Assembly (NCBI RefSeq): GCF_030704535.1
Contig: NC_081821.1
Span: 1,503,001 to 1,567,000 of the forward strand
Source of the DNA: Vitis vinifera
Taxonomy: Eukaryota > Streptophyta > Magnoliopsida > Vitales > Vitaceae
Direction of reading: 5' to 3'
DNA length: 64,000 nt
The position numbers were made by a program, and so were the translations under genes. Under the pieces are notes generated by a model. It worked only from the letters and a program-made list of their open reading frames with translations. It was not told the origin of the DNA and searched no databases. The first letter of the stretch is position 1; every line of letters begins with the position of its first letter. Shown here piece by piece: positions 63,766-64,000 of this stretch.

Positions 63766-64000
63766 GTTTTCACATCTGTTCATTTTCAGCTTGGATGTGC
63801 TCCTTGTTCAAAGTATAATATGGATAATAATTGTTGGTCTACTTTTTTTGCTCTTTGGCTCCTTTGGCTTTAATGTTTGCATTATCTATTACTTGTGTGA
63901 AGGGAAGAGACCTATTGGGGTCCCACATTTTGTCGCATTTTTCAAAATTACTCAAATGACCCTCTTTTACCATTTTGATAAAAAATAGGAAATGAATATA

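Overview
The window is plant nuclear DNA from a eudicot. The evidence is split genes with GT-AG introns, very AT-rich intergenic DNA, and plant-type repeats (a TRIM, tRNA-derived SINEs, a LINE, LTR-like blocks). A woody perennial such as grape (Vitis) would fit, but that is an impression, not proof. I see no prokaryotic operon, CRISPR array, phage or organelle segment.

Layout. At 400-1100 (+) lies the 3' end of a SAP-domain gene. About 12.8 kb of AT-rich DNA follows, with diverged repeats and tandem duplications. At 14024-15562 (+) is a single-exon CYP94B-type cytochrome P450, probably a jasmonoyl-isoleucine 12-hydroxylase, with a G-box just upstream of a TATA box. Another gene-free stretch of about 9.7 kb follows. 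SWP73B, a BAF60/SWIB chromatin-remodelling subunit, is at 25263-27870 (-); its short last exon is separate from the long open frame. A pseudogene of RNA polymerase III subunit RPC9 (30401-32543, -) is broken by a frameshift, a lost splice donor and a TRIM retroelement inside an exon. A solo-LTR-like block and a fragment of SWP73B come next. The fragment lies directly upstream of, and partly forms, the promoter of the RPL17 (uL22) gene (34737-37203, +).

Convergent with RPL17 is a STEEP1/CXorf56 homologue (38476-42943, -) with a SINE in its second intron. An eEF1B beta/delta gene follows (44825-46791, -); its stop codon is split by an intron. RPL17 and eEF1B share a promoter layout of telo-box, site II (TGGGCC) and TATA typical of plant translation genes. 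From 47.6 to 53.6 kb there is repeat-rich DNA with a 27-bp minisatellite and a TIR element flanked by 26-bp direct repeats. From 53658 to the right edge runs the 5' part (20 exons, 978 codons) of an FHA-AAA ATPase gene. Its sixth intron carries a decayed LINE that itself carries a SINE.

The genes are independent housekeeping or hormone-catabolism loci and do not form one pathway. I found no convincing undescribed system. The most informative observations are the layered insertions, whose target-site duplications can be read directly, and the RPL17 promoter resting on a captured gene fragment.
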